Notes: generated by a model from the letters alone, not told the origin. A DNA stretch of 64,000 bases from an uncultured Clostridia bacterium (GCA_934120135.1 CAKOTK010000003.1:62001-126000), one strand, 5' to 3'. Counted from the first letter of the stretch, positions 28,388-37,098 are shown. Made by a program: numbers and translations.

Positions 28388-29095
28388 TTACTTTCCACCA
28401 AACTTACGATTTCTTTTTTCAAAAACTGATATTGCTTCATCTAAATCTTGTTCTGAAAAATCTGGCCAATATTTTTGCACAAAATAGAACTCTGTATAAG
28501 CAAGCTGCCACAAAAGGAAATTGCTAAGTCTTTGTTCTCCACTTGTACGAATTAACAAGTCTGGCTCTAACTGTCCTGCTGTATAAAGTGAATTTGAAAT
28601 AGTTTGTTCATCAATGTCTTCAACATTTATTTTATCTTCTTTTACTTCTTCTGCTATTTTTCTAACAGCTCTTACTATTTCATCTCTTCCGCCATAATTA
28701 AATGCAATATTTAATACTAAACCTGTATTATTTTTTGTTTTTTCTATTATTTTATTTATACTTTTTTGAAGTCCTGTATCTAAGTCTACAATATTTCCTA
28801 GCATATTAACTTTAATATTTTCAAAATCATCACTACTTAAAAATTCTTCTAAATATTTTTGAAGTAAAAGCATTAAAGCTCCAACTTCTTCTTTGGTTCT
28901 TTTCCAATTTTCTGTTGAAAAAGCATATACTGTTAAATATTTTATTCCAAGCTTATTGGCATATTTAGCAATTTTTCTTAATGATTCTGCTCCTTCTTTA
29001 TGTCCTAATCTATAGTCTAAGCCTTTTTCTTTAGCCCATCTACGATTTCCATCCATTATAATTGCAATATGTTTTGGTAATAACTTCTCTTCCAT
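28388..29095 (-). CDS. uppS: Undecaprenyl diphosphate synthase (isoprenyl transferase)
   Basis: 235 residues. It extends farnesyl diphosphate with cis-isoprene units to make the C55 carrier used for peptidoglycan. Signature motifs: HIAIIMDGNRRWAKEKG (about 8-24), GHKEGAESL, the AFSTENWKR region (about 69-77), NIAFNYGGRDEI, and DLLIRTSGEQRLSNFLLWQ near residue 185. Member of the pyrH-frr-uppS-cdsA-rseP cluster. Confidence 0.96.
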   Translation of the reverse strand: MEEKLLPKHIAIIMDGNRRWAKEKGLDYRLGHKEGAESLRKIAKYANKLGIKYLTVYAFSTENWKRTKEEVGALMLLLQKYLEEFLSSDDFENIKVNMLGNIVDLDTGLQKSINKIIEKTKNNTGLVLNIAFNYGGRDEIVRAVRKIAEEVKEDKINVEDIDEQTISNSLYTAGQLEPDLLIRTSGEQRLSNFLLWQLAYTEFYFVQKYWPDFSEQDLDEAISVFEKRNRKFGGK

Positions 29096-29115
29096 ATTCT
29101 TCCTTTCTTATTACG

Positions 29116-29163
29116 TAATTTCAATTCTAAAAAGAATTAGTAGATTGTAAGGCACAGTGCGCC
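29116..29163. repeat. Structured intergenic repeat, decayed copy C (after frr)
   Basis: The segment around 29125-29150 (TAAAAAGAATTAGTAGATTG then TAAGG) closely matches the left arm of copy A (TAAAAAGAATTAGTATATTA then CAAGG). The core and right arm are missing or replaced by GCACAGTGCGCC. Like copies A and B, it lies immediately after a stop codon (frr). Confidence 0.55.
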
Positions 29164-29164
29164 C

Positions 29165-29713
29165 CTATATGCTCATAACTTCTCTTTCTTTATTAGCCAA
29201 CATACTATCAATTTCTTCAACCTTTTTATCAGTTAGCTTTTGAATTTCATTTTCTTCATTCTTTAAATCATCTTCTGTTATTTCAGATTTTTTTTGCATT
29301 TCTTTAGCCTCATCCATTGCATCTCTTCTAATTGAACGAATTGCAACTTTAGCTTCTTCAGCTAATTTTCTTATATCTTTTACTATTTCTTTTCTTCTCT
29401 CTTCATTTAATTCAGGGAAGTTCAATCTTATTACTTTTCCATCATTATTTGGATTAATTCCTATATCAGATTTTAAAATTTCTTTTTCAATTTCTTTTAA
29501 AAGATTCATATCCCATGGTTGAATTAAAATCATTCTAGCTTCTGGTACAGAAATACCAGCTACTTGGTTTATTGGTGTTGGAACACCATAATAGTCTACT
29601 GTAATTTTGTTTAATATTGCAGGATTTGCTCTACCTGCTCTTATTTCTGATAAGTTTTCCTCAAAAACACTAATTGTTTTATTCATTTTTTCTTCATATA
29701 CATTGTTTAACAT
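29165..29713 (-). CDS. frr: Ribosome recycling factor
   Basis: 182 residues, standard RRF length (about 185). RRF with EF-G splits the ribosome after termination. Typical features: the RAGRANPAIL helix (about 27), VDYYGVPTPINQVAGISVPE, and the RRDAMDEAKE helix with a coiled-coil, Lys/Glu-rich C terminus. It follows pyrH by 19 bases. Confidence 0.96.
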   Translation of the reverse strand: MLNNVYEEKMNKTISVFEENLSEIRAGRANPAILNKITVDYYGVPTPINQVAGISVPEARMILIQPWDMNLLKEIEKEILKSDIGINPNNDGKVIRLNFPELNEERRKEIVKDIRKLAEEAKVAIRSIRRDAMDEAKEMQKKSEITEDDLKNEENEIQKLTDKKVEEIDSMLANKEREVMSI

Positions 29714-29732
29714 AATTTAATCTCCTTATAAT

Positions 29733-30449
29733 TTAATTTTTATTTCCAACAAAGGTACCTACTTTTTCACCTTTTATCGCTTTTATCATATTTTCTGGTT
29801 CATCAATTGCAAATACTATAAGTGGTATATTATTATCTTTGCATAAAGATATTGCTGTTGAGTCCATTACTTTTAAATCTTTGTTTAAAACATCCATATA
29901 TGTAATTTCATCAAATTTAACTGCATTTGGATTTATTTTTGGGTCATCTGAATATACTCCATCAATAGTTTTTCCTACTAATATTGCATCTGCTCCAATT
30001 TCTGCTGCTCTTAAAGCTGCTGCTGTATCAGTTGTAAAAAATGGACTTCCAGTTCCTCCACTAAAAATAACTACTCTTTTATTTGCCAAATGTTTATCAG
30101 CTTTTCTTTTTATATATTGCTCAGCAATAGTTCTCATTTCAACTGCTGTTTGAAGTCTAGCTGGAACTCCTTTAGCTTCTAGTGTATCTTGTAAAGCTAA
30201 ACCATTCATACAAGTAGCTAACATTCCCATATAGTCAGAGGTAGTTCTTTCCATATCATGACCATTTTTCCCTCTCCAGAAGTTTCCTCCTCCTACAACA
30301 ATTGCTACTTCTGCACCTAAGTCAACAAGTTCTTTTACTCGGTCACAGATTTTTCCTATTGTATCTGCATTTACTCCATGTTTTGTTTCACCTGCAAGTG
30401 CCTCACCACTAAGCTTTAATAGCACTCTTTTATACTTTAACTCAGCCAA
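29733..30449 (-). CDS. pyrH: UMP kinase
   Basis: 238 residues. It phosphorylates UMP to UDP. Amino-acid-kinase fold motifs: KLSGEALAG near the start, VVGGGNFWRGK (about 51), ATCMNGLAL, and FSGGTGSPFFTTDTAAALRA (about 130-149), the bacterial UMP kinase signature. First gene of the cluster here: the usual rpsB-tsf pair is not upstream, and a divergent sortase gene takes that place. Confidence 0.96.
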   Translation of the reverse strand: MAELKYKRVLLKLSGEALAGETKHGVNADTIGKICDRVKELVDLGAEVAIVVGGGNFWRGKNGHDMERTTSDYMGMLATCMNGLALQDTLEAKGVPARLQTAVEMRTIAEQYIKRKADKHLANKRVVIFSGGTGSPFFTTDTAAALRAAEIGADAILVGKTIDGVYSDDPKINPNAVKFDEITYMDVLNKDLKVMDSTAISLCKDNNIPLIVFAIDEPENMIKAIKGEKVGTFVGNKN

Positions 30450-30543
30450 TTATAAACACTCTCCTTAATATTAAATTTATATGCTCTATTCTATCATAGA
30501 TTATTTACTTTTACACCTTTTTTTCAAAATTTTTTTATAAATT

Positions 30544-30571
30544 TTGAATTTTTTATTTAATAAATGATAAT
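30544..30571 (+). promoter_or_regulatory. Possible sortase promoter
   Basis: TTGAAT (30544-30549), 16-base spacer, GATAAT (30566-30571), 22 bases ahead of the start codon. Moderate match. Confidence 0.4.
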
Positions 30572-30592
30572 ACTAATTTAAAAGGTGATAAA

Positions 30593-31286
30593 ATGAACCA
30601 AATTTTAGATAAAAGCTATAACTTTAAAAGAAAAATATCTGTTGAATTTAGTAATGACATAGCAGAAATTCCATATATTGAAACTAAAAAAAATTTAAAA
30701 TCGAAGAAAAATAACTACAAAATGCAATTTCTTGTTTCTTCATTTATCGCATTGCTAGGCTGTTTTGTTTTTTTAGTAAATATTATAAAATCACACTCTC
30801 AAGAAAAAATATCAAAAAAGTTGTTAAACAATTATAATTTAACAACTTTATATCAAACTGAAAACTCATCATTGCAAAGTTCTACCGATGTTCCATTTGT
30901 TATTGGCATTATAAAAATAAATAAAATAGATTTGAATTATCCAATTTTATCTCAAACAAATGATGATTTACTAAAATTGTCTGTTTGTAGATTTGCTGGT
31001 CCAATGCCAAATGAAGTTGGAAATTTGTGTATTGTTGGTCACAATTATATTGATACTCGTTTTTTTAGTAGATTAAATGAACTTTATAATCGGAGACGAA
31101 ATTGAAGTATATGATTTAAACGGAAATTGTGTTGTATATGAAGTTTACAATAAATATGAAGTTAATTTTAATGATTTAACTTGTACGAGTCAAAAAGTTT
31201 ATAACAAGAAAATTATAACTTTGATAACTTGTGATAACATAAACGATTTAAAAAGATTGGTTATACATGCCAAACAAAAAAAGTAA
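30593..31286 (+). CDS. Sortase, requiring a +1 shift at an in-frame CGG
   Basis: N-terminal cytoplasmic part, a single membrane anchor (about 46-63), then the sortase fold. The first frame (30593-31105) holds the catalytic His in LCIVGHNYID and stops soon after an in-frame CGG at 31091-31093. Skipping C31091 gives LNELYN-GDEIEVYDLNG and continues to the catalytic Cys in ITLITCDN and an Arg in DLKRLVIHA, for 230 residues in total. Both halves are needed for activity. It could be a recent frameshift mutation, but the same CGG-to-GGA slip occurs in two other genes here. The stop overlaps a shared terminator with an LPQTG substrate gene. Confidence 0.85.
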
Positions 31287-31311
31287 GAAGACTTAATACT
31301 TCTTACTTTTT
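31278..31311. terminator. Bidirectional intrinsic terminator
   Basis: AAAAAGTAAGAAG and its perfect complement (13 bp) with an 8-base loop between the convergent sortase and LPQTG genes. Confidence 0.88.
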
Positions 31312-31315
31312 TAAA

Positions 31316-31666
31316 TTAAATATTTCTATAATTTCTAATTTTTGTATAAGCATATATTGCAGATACTAAGCAGATACCTATAAATATGAATAAAGTTGTA
31401 TCTTCTGCTACACCTGTTTGAGGTAAATTATTTTCAGCTGCATTTGTATTTTCTGTATTAGGTTCATTATTTACAACTGGTGTCTCATTATTAGTTGGTG
31501 TTTCATTATTTGTATTTGTTGTCTCATTATTTGGCACCTCATTATTTGCTTCTTCTTCATCTATAATATTCAAAGGATTTGAATTACTTGCTTTTACAAT
31601 TGGAGTAACAGCTATAACTAATATAATCATTGCAACAAATATTAACATAATTTTTCTATTCTTCAT
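31316..31666 (-). CDS. Small LPQTG cell-wall-anchored protein
   Basis: 116 residues: an N-terminal signal sequence (KIMLIFVAMIILVIAVTPIVKAS), a short low-complexity stalk of Asn/Glu/Thr/Pro repeats (NNETPTNNETPVV), then LPQTG, a hydrophobic helix and an Arg-rich tail. It is a complete sortase substrate, but the mature part is only a stalk of about 60 residues with no globular domain. It converges on the sortase gene, so enzyme and substrate are linked. AGGAGATAAT precedes the ATG. Confidence 0.85.
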   Translation of the reverse strand: MKNRKIMLIFVAMIILVIAVTPIVKASNSNPLNIIDEEEANNEVPNNETTNTNNETPTNNETPVVNNEPNTENTNAAENNLPQTGVAEDTTLFIFIGICLVSAIYAYTKIRNYRNI

Positions 31667-31820
31667 AATATTATCTCCTTTTTCAATACATTTTTATATT
31701 ATTTTCTCCTAACAAAAAAATAATATTCATTTTTCATACTATATTTATTTTATACTTATATTTGTTAATAGTCAAGTATTTTTGTTATTTTTTTTGATTT
31801 TTTGTGTTTTTTTGTTGTTT

Positions 31821-32912
31821 TTATACATTAAACCTAAATAATACGACATCTCCGTCCTGCATAACATAGTCTTTTCCTTCAGAACGCATTAGCCCTTTTT
31901 CTTTAACAGCATTTATAGAACCTTCTCTTATTAAATCATCATAAGACACTATTTCAGCTCTAATAAATCCTCTTTCGATATCACTATGAATTTTTCCAGC
32001 TGCTTGTGGAGCTTTTGTTCCCTTTTTTATAGTCCACGCTCTTACTTCTGGCTCTCCTGCTGTTAAAAACGACATTAAGCCTAACAAATCATAACTTGCC
32101 TTAATTACTTTATCAAGTCCAGACTCTTCAAGTCCTAATGCTTCAAGCATTTCTTTCTCCTCTGCTTCATCTAAACTTGCTAATTCTTCTTCAATTTTCA
32201 CGCAAAGAGAAATAACCTCTGCTCCTTGCTTTTCCGCATACTCTTTTACTAAATTTACCTTTTCATCATTTTCAATATCATTTAATTGTTCTTCCGAAAC
32301 ATTCGCTACATACAATATTGGCTTCATTGTTAATAAAAATGCATCTTTAATTATAGTTTTTTCTTCATCTGTAAAAGATAAAGTTTGTGCCAACTTTCCT
32401 GCTTCTAAGGCCTGTTTAATTTTTTCAAAAACGTCTAATTCTTCTTGGTATTTTTTGTCTGCTTTTATTTTCTTTTTAGCATTATCAATTCTTTTGTCAA
32501 CTGTTTCTATGTCTGCAAATATAAGTTCTAAGTTTATTGTTTCAATATCACGAATTGGATTTATACTTCCATCAACATGAACTATATTTGAATCTTCAAA
32601 GCATCTAACAACTTCAACAATACTGTCAACCTCACGTATGTGTGATAAAAATTTGTTTCCTAGGCCTTCGCCATGACTTGCACCTTTTACTAATCCTGCA
32701 ATATCAACAAATTCTATAACTGCTGGTGTTACTTTTTGTGGATTATAAATTTCTGCTAGTTTAGTTAATCGTTCATCTGGTACTGCTACCACTCCAACAT
32801 TTGGTTCAATTGTGCAAAATGGATAATTTGCACATTCTGCTCCTGCTTTTGTTATTGCATTAAATAGTGTGCTTTTTCCTACGTTTGGTAGACCAACTAT
32901 CCCCATTTTCAT
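31821..32912 (-). CDS. ychF: Ribosome-associated ATPase YchF
   Basis: 363 residues from MKMGIVGLPNVGKSTLF, chosen because GGGAGG lies 8 bases upstream; the frame opens 17 codons earlier. An Obg-family P-loop (GLPNVGKST), then NYPFCTIEPNVG (switch I), VDIAGLVKGASHGEGLGNKF (switch II), a NVSEE motif in place of NKxD (as in ATP-preferring YchF), and a C-terminal TGS-type domain ending QDGDVVLFRFNV. It follows tRNA-Thr. Confidence 0.95.
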   Translation of the reverse strand: MKMGIVGLPNVGKSTLFNAITKAGAECANYPFCTIEPNVGVVAVPDERLTKLAEIYNPQKVTPAVIEFVDIAGLVKGASHGEGLGNKFLSHIREVDSIVEVVRCFEDSNIVHVDGSINPIRDIETINLELIFADIETVDKRIDNAKKKIKADKKYQEELDVFEKIKQALEAGKLAQTLSFTDEEKTIIKDAFLLTMKPILYVANVSEEQLNDIENDEKVNLVKEYAEKQGAEVISLCVKIEEELASLDEAEEKEMLEALGLEESGLDKVIKASYDLLGLMSFLTAGEPEVRAWTIKKGTKAPQAAGKIHSDIERGFIRAEIVSYDDLIREGSINAVKEKGLMRSEGKDYVMQDGDVVLFRFNV

Positions 32913-32989
32913 ATATATAGCCTCCCTTATCTGTAAAAAAATGAATAACTTTTCATTATTCACTTTTTACTGTTAAATATTAAGATTTT

Positions 32990-33065
32990 TGGAGCTTCCA
33001 GACGGAATCGAACCGTCGACCCCAGCCTTACCATGGCTGTGCTCTACCTACTGAGCTATAGAAGC
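32990..33065 (-). tRNA. tRNA-Thr (anticodon GGT)
   Basis: 76 bases including an encoded CCA. Acceptor GCTTCTA pairs with TGGAAGC (one G-T pair), D arm GCTC/GAGC, anticodon arm CAGCC-ATGGTAA-GGCTG, T arm GACGG-TTCGATT-CCGTC. The loop places GGT at 34-36, reading ACC/ACT threonine codons. It lies between sigH and ychF, on the same strand. Confidence 0.96.
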
Positions 33066-33104
33066 ATATTTACAAGAATTCCTAATATAGAAATTCTTGA
33101 TATT

Positions 33105-33758
33105 TTAAAATTGTTCATTTGGTATTTCTTTAATAGCTTTTTTGCGAATTCTTTGAATTGCATTGTCTATTGACTTAACGGGTGTATTTAATTTTTCTGC
33201 AATTTGAACATAACTTGCACCTTGCATATAAAAGTTTAATACTTGTTTTTCAAAATCGCTTAAAGTTTTATCAATTGTATTTTCTATTATTTTATAATAT
33301 TCTTTTTGTGTTATAGTATCTAGTGGATCTTCTACCAAATTAGCATTAAACACTTCTAATAAATCTGCATCATTTTGATTATCTTCACTAGTATCATATG
33401 CATTCATATTAAGAGACAAATATGAATTTAATGGCATATGTTTTTGCCTATTTGAGCTTTTTATAGCTGTAATTAGTTGTCGTTCTATACACATATTTGC
33501 AAAGTTCTTGAAAGAGCTTTGTTTGTCTGGCTGATAGCTTTTAATAGCTTTAAATAAACCTATTAGTCCTTCTTGCACAATATCTTCTCTTTCTGCACCA
33601 ATTATATAATATTTGCCAACCTTCATATTAACCAACCCTTTATAGCGGTCAATAAGGTGTTCAAGTGCATATTTATTGCCATCTCTAATGATTTCTATTA
33701 ACTCTTCATCATTTTTATGTGCATAATCTACTGAATAATATACATTTGCATTGCTCAT
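33105..33758 (-). CDS. sigH: Sporulation sigma factor SigH
   Basis: 217 residues. Region 2 motifs REDIVQEGLIGLFKAIKSY (about 57-75) and NMCIERQLITAIKSSNRQ, then KHMPLNSYLSLN, match the SigH family rather than ECF or SigE/F/G/K. A C-terminal HTH region QIAEKLNTPVKSIDNAIQRI (about 185-205) reads the -35. In spore formers SigH governs the entry into sporulation. Its own control is not evident from this sequence. Confidence 0.92.
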   Translation of the reverse strand: MSNANVYYSVDYAHKNDEELIEIIRDGNKYALEHLIDRYKGLVNMKVGKYYIIGAEREDIVQEGLIGLFKAIKSYQPDKQSSFKNFANMCIERQLITAIKSSNRQKHMPLNSYLSLNMNAYDTSEDNQNDADLLEVFNANLVEDPLDTITQKEYYKIIENTIDKTLSDFEKQVLNFYMQGASYVQIAEKLNTPVKSIDNAIQRIRKKAIKEIPNEQF

Positions 33759-33877
33759 AGTTTTTAAGCTACCTCCTATGTTGTAGTTGCCTCTATGCCT
33801 GTATTATATATACTTAACATTTTTCTGTCAATAGAATTTGTATAAAAAATTTGATTTTTTATTGAAATATTGCATAA

Positions 33878-33907
33878 AAAAGACCTCCACCGAAGTGAAG
33901 GTCTTTT
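33878..33907 (-). terminator. UUCG-capped terminator
   Basis: Minus strand: AAAAGACCT, inner CAC-TTCG-GTG, AGGTCTTTTTT. A stable UUCG tetraloop sits in a near-perfect stem, followed by a U run; it lies 10 bases after the orphan gene's stop. Confidence 0.9.
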
Positions 33908-33917
33908 CATGTCTTTA

Positions 33918-34190
33918 TTAAAAGACTTTTTTGGGGAGGGGCCAAATCTTTTGTCCCCGGAAGTAGATTTCATCTACCTCCTTGAAGGATTCATTTTCTG
34001 TGATTCTTCTGCCCAACATTTGGGTGTTTACAGTTGCTGCAGACCTAGTGTCAAAATCGACATAGATTCTGTAGATTCCTTCGTCAGTCAACTCCTGACT
34101 GCCGTGGTTTCTAAAAAAGAAACCATGTCTCTTTGCGATATTCCGCAAAGCATTTTGTTGATCAGTATTAAATTTTTGTACAAAAGACAT
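33918..34190 (-). CDS. Orphan small protein with atypical composition
   Basis: 90 residues from MSFVQKFNTDQ, placed 8 bases after GGAGG. It is soluble, basic and has no recognised motif. The DNA is visibly GC-richer than its neighbours and uses CTG/GTC/CCC codons. It carries two in-frame CGG Arg codons (AL-CGG-NI, YF-CGG-GQ), which neighbouring AT-rich genes avoid. It has a private consensus promoter and a UUCG terminator, so it is a self-contained unit. Function unknown; horizontal acquisition is possible. Confidence 0.7.
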   Translation of the reverse strand: MSFVQKFNTDQQNALRNIAKRHGFFFRNHGSQELTDEGIYRIYVDFDTRSAATVNTQMLGRRITENESFKEVDEIYFRGQKIWPLPKKVF

Positions 34191-34223
34191 TGGATAAACC
34201 TCCATTTAAAATATTGTACCTTT

Positions 34224-34252
34224 ATTATACCACCATTTCCTCTAAAAGTCAA
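34224..34252 (-). promoter_or_regulatory. Promoter of the orphan small gene
   Basis: Minus strand: TTGACT (34252-34247), 17-base spacer, TATAAT (34229-34224), about 34 bases before the start codon. Confidence 0.75.
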
Positions 34253-34272
34253 AACTTTGTTTTTATTTACAT

Positions 34273-34512
34273 TTAAATTCCTGTTTTGTACTCGATTTCT
34301 TCCATATGCGGAAACATTTCTTTTACTCGTTTAAAAGTAATCATAGAATGCCTTGGTTGAGGATTTTTATCATGTAATGTTAATAGTTGTTGCGTATAGC
34401 AATTTTCTGAAGTTTTAAATAGCAAATATCTATTACGTACATAAGTAAAATATATTTGGTACCCGTCTTCTAGGTTCTTATAAAACTCTTCAAATGTGTA
34501 TTTTCCATCCAT
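34273..34512 (-). CDS. Hypothetical small protein downstream of ligA
   Basis: 79 residues (MDGKYTFEEFYKNLEDGYQ), starting 19 bases after ligA with an AAAAGGAAAT site. It is soluble and aromatic-rich (IYFTYVRNRYLLFKT), with no known motif that I recognise. Probably cotranscribed with toxN-ligA. Base composition is like its AT-rich neighbours. Confidence 0.65.
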   Translation of the reverse strand: MDGKYTFEEFYKNLEDGYQIYFTYVRNRYLLFKTSENCYTQQLLTLHDKNPQPRHSMITFKRVKEMFPHMEEIEYKTGI

Positions 34513-34531
34513 ATAATTTATTTCCTTTTCA

Positions 34532-36529
34532 TTAAACTGTCATAGCAATAAATTCTTCTTCTGAAATTATTGTAATGCCTAATTCTTGTGCTTTTTTTAA
34601 TTTACTTCCTGCATCTTCTCCTGCTAGTACATAGTCTGTTTTTTTAGAGACAGAAGATGAAGTTTTTCCACCTAACTTTTCAATTATTTCACTTGCTTCG
34701 TCTCTTGAATAATGCTCTAATGTTCCTGTTAACGCAAAAGTTTTTCCTGCTAGTTTACCTGTTGAACGTTTTTTCGTTTCTGCTTTCATGTTAACTCCTG
34801 CTTGTTTTAATTTATTTATTAAATCAAGAGTTTGTTCCTGTCTAAAGAATTCATAAATAGTATGTGCTGTTATCTCTCCGACATCATCTATCATTCTTAA
34901 TTCTTCATAAGAAGCTTCCATCAATTTATCCATATTTCTAAAATATTTTGCAAGTGTTTTGGCTGATTTTACACCAACATGTCTTATTCCGAGTGAATTT
35001 ATAACTCTATATAAATCTCTTGTTTTGCTTTCTTCAATTGCATTCATTAAGTTTTGTGCAAATTTCTTACCATTTTTCTTTAATGATTCAAAATCTTCTA
35101 TTGTTAATTTGTATATATCTGCAATATTTGATATTAGTTTTCTTTCTATTAGTTCTCCAATAATAGCTTCTCCAAGTCCATCTATGTTCATTGCATCTTT
35201 AGAAGCGAAATGAATAATACTTCTGTATAGTTTAGCTGGACATTCAACTCCTATACATCTAACTACTGCTTCTCCTTCTTCTCTTACAGCCTCTGCTCCA
35301 CAGACTGGACAAGTACTTGGCATTTCAAATTTCTTTTCTGTACCATCACGCTTTCTTTTATTTACTCCAACTACTTCTGGAATAACATCTCCGGCTTTTT
35401 GAATAATAACTCTATCGCCTATTCTAATGTCGTTTTGTTTAATATAGTCTTCGTTGTGAAGAGTAGTTTTTGAAATTTTAGAACCTGCTACATATACTGG
35501 CTCTAAAATGGCCATAGGTGTAATTGCTCCTGTTCTACCTACTTGACAAATAATATCTTTTAATAAGGTTTCCTTTTTCTCAGGTGGATATTTGTAAGCA
35601 ACCGCCCATCTTGGTGTCTTATATGTTGTTCCAACCTTTTCTCTTAGTTCTAAATCATTTACCTTTACAACTGCACCATCTATACCAAAATCCAAATCAT
35701 TACGCATATTTCCAATGTCTTCAATAGCTTGTCTAACTTCTTGCATATTATTACATAATATTTTTACTGGATTAACATTAAAGCCTAATTTTTCTAGATA
35801 TAACAAGCTTTCGTAATGTGTTTCAAATTTAATATCATCACATTTTTGCACATTAAATACATAAATATCTAATGGTCTTGAAGCTGTGATTTTGCTATCT
35901 AATTGTCTTAATGAACCTGCAGCTGCATTTCTTGCATTTGCAAATTGCTCTTGTTCCTCTAATAACCTATCTTCATTTAATTTATCAAAATCTGTTTTGC
36001 CTATAAAAACTTCACCACGAACAGTTATAGAAATAGGTTCTTTTAGTTCTTTTGGCACATGCTTTATAGTTGCAATATTTTGCGTTACATCTTCTCCAAC
36101 TATTCCATTTCCTCTTGTTGCACCTTTATAAAATTTGCCATTTCTATATTCAATAGCTGAAGATAAACCATCTATCTTTGTTTCTACTACATAATTTAGT
36201 GGTCTATTATATAGTTCTGCAGCTTTTTTCATTTTTTCATCAAAGTCTTCAATTTCTTCAAATGTAAACACATCTTGAAGGCTTTGTAATGGCACTTCAT
36301 GTGTAACCTTTTCAAAACCTTTTTTTATGCTTCCTACACCAACTCTTTGAGTTGGTGAATCACTTGTTATTAGTTCTGGATATTCTTTTTCTATTTGCTT
36401 TAATTCTCTCATAAGCATATCATATTCATAATCGCTAACAACTTGTTCATCATCAAAATATTTCTTTGTGTAATATTGTAATAATGGTCTTAGCTCTTCC
36501 GCTCTTTTCTTTGCTTGTTCAAATTTCAT
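34532..36529 (-). CDS. ligA: NAD-dependent DNA ligase
   Basis: 665 residues. It seals nicks using NAD+. In order: the NAD-binding Ia region, the adenylation site KIDGLSSAIEYRNG (Lys near residue 113), nucleotidyl-transferase motifs (VRGEVFI, GAVVKV), an OB fold, a zinc finger CPVCGAEAV..CIGVECPAK (about 405-427), helix-hairpin-helix repeats and a C-terminal BRCT domain (GKTFALTGTLEHYSRDEA). Its ribosome site AGAGGTAG overlaps the toxN stop codon, so toxN and ligA look translationally coupled. Confidence 0.97.
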   Translation of the reverse strand: MKFEQAKKRAEELRPLLQYYTKKYFDDEQVVSDYEYDMLMRELKQIEKEYPELITSDSPTQRVGVGSIKKGFEKVTHEVPLQSLQDVFTFEEIEDFDEKMKKAAELYNRPLNYVVETKIDGLSSAIEYRNGKFYKGATRGNGIVGEDVTQNIATIKHVPKELKEPISITVRGEVFIGKTDFDKLNEDRLLEEQEQFANARNAAAGSLRQLDSKITASRPLDIYVFNVQKCDDIKFETHYESLLYLEKLGFNVNPVKILCNNMQEVRQAIEDIGNMRNDLDFGIDGAVVKVNDLELREKVGTTYKTPRWAVAYKYPPEKKETLLKDIICQVGRTGAITPMAILEPVYVAGSKISKTTLHNEDYIKQNDIRIGDRVIIQKAGDVIPEVVGVNKRKRDGTEKKFEMPSTCPVCGAEAVREEGEAVVRCIGVECPAKLYRSIIHFASKDAMNIDGLGEAIIGELIERKLISNIADIYKLTIEDFESLKKNGKKFAQNLMNAIEESKTRDLYRVINSLGIRHVGVKSAKTLAKYFRNMDKLMEASYEELRMIDDVGEITAHTIYEFFRQEQTLDLINKLKQAGVNMKAETKKRSTGKLAGKTFALTGTLEHYSRDEASEIIEKLGGKTSSSVSKKTDYVLAGEDAGSKLKKAQELGITIISEEEFIAMTV

Positions 36530-36533
36530 AATT

Positions 36534-37049
36534 CTACCTCTTATTCTTTTGATTATATTCTAAGCATTTCTCCTCTAGTAATTTAAAATTACAACATCTA
36601 TTTCTTACGTTTTCGCTCAATCTTTCATTATTATACATTTCATATAATTTAATTGATTTATTTTTTACTTGATAATAATGCGTATTTAGCCAATTTAATT
36701 GTTCTAATAATAATTTTTGATATTTAATTTTGTCTGTTTCTACATATTTTTTATTTAAGTCTACTAAAGTATAGTTAGCCCTTTTTACAGGAATCATATT
36801 ATTAAAATTTATTGCTCCAAGCTCTCCATCTTTGATTTTTAAAAAGTCTATCGTATTTTTCATAGTTTTATGTTTTGGTTTCGGACTAGATAGAGGAGCA
36901 AAATATTCATAGTTTTCTATACTGAATAAAATTCCAATAAATGGTCTTAACTCTTTCTCGTTCTTATTGTATGATACTCTTGTATCAAATTTTCTCAAAT
37001 AGTCACAATATTGTGTATTTACTCTAACTATTTTAAATCTTAAAATCAT
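36534..37049 (-). CDS. toxN: Type III toxin-antitoxin endoribonuclease ToxN (AbiQ family)
   Basis: 171 residues. The start FKIVRVNTQYCDYLRKFDTRVSY then FIGILFSIENYEYFAPLSSPK matches ToxN/AbiQ, where the Tyr/Phe-rich N terminus and the Y-F-APLSSPK loop lie near the active site. In known systems the enzyme cuts mRNA and its own ToxI RNA at A-rich sites and is held inactive in a protein-RNA assembly; members abort phage infection or stabilise replicons. A perfect GGAGG precedes the ATG. Tandem RNA repeats and an attenuating terminator lie directly upstream, the diagnostic type III arrangement. It ends 4 bases before ligA. Confidence 0.93.
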   Translation of the reverse strand: MILRFKIVRVNTQYCDYLRKFDTRVSYNKNEKELRPFIGILFSIENYEYFAPLSSPKPKHKTMKNTIDFLKIKDGELGAINFNNMIPVKRANYTLVDLNKKYVETDKIKYQKLLLEQLNWLNTHYYQVKNKSIKLYEMYNNERLSENVRNRCCNFKLLEEKCLEYNQKNKR

Positions 37050-37098
37050 CTAGTTTCCTCCTGATATTTGAATTATATATTAAAATAAAATAAAAAAC

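Noticed and set aside
33074..33100. Terminator after sigH
   Set aside because: CAAGAATT arms pair but there is no T run on the minus strand, and tRNA-Thr and ychF may be read through; too weak to list.
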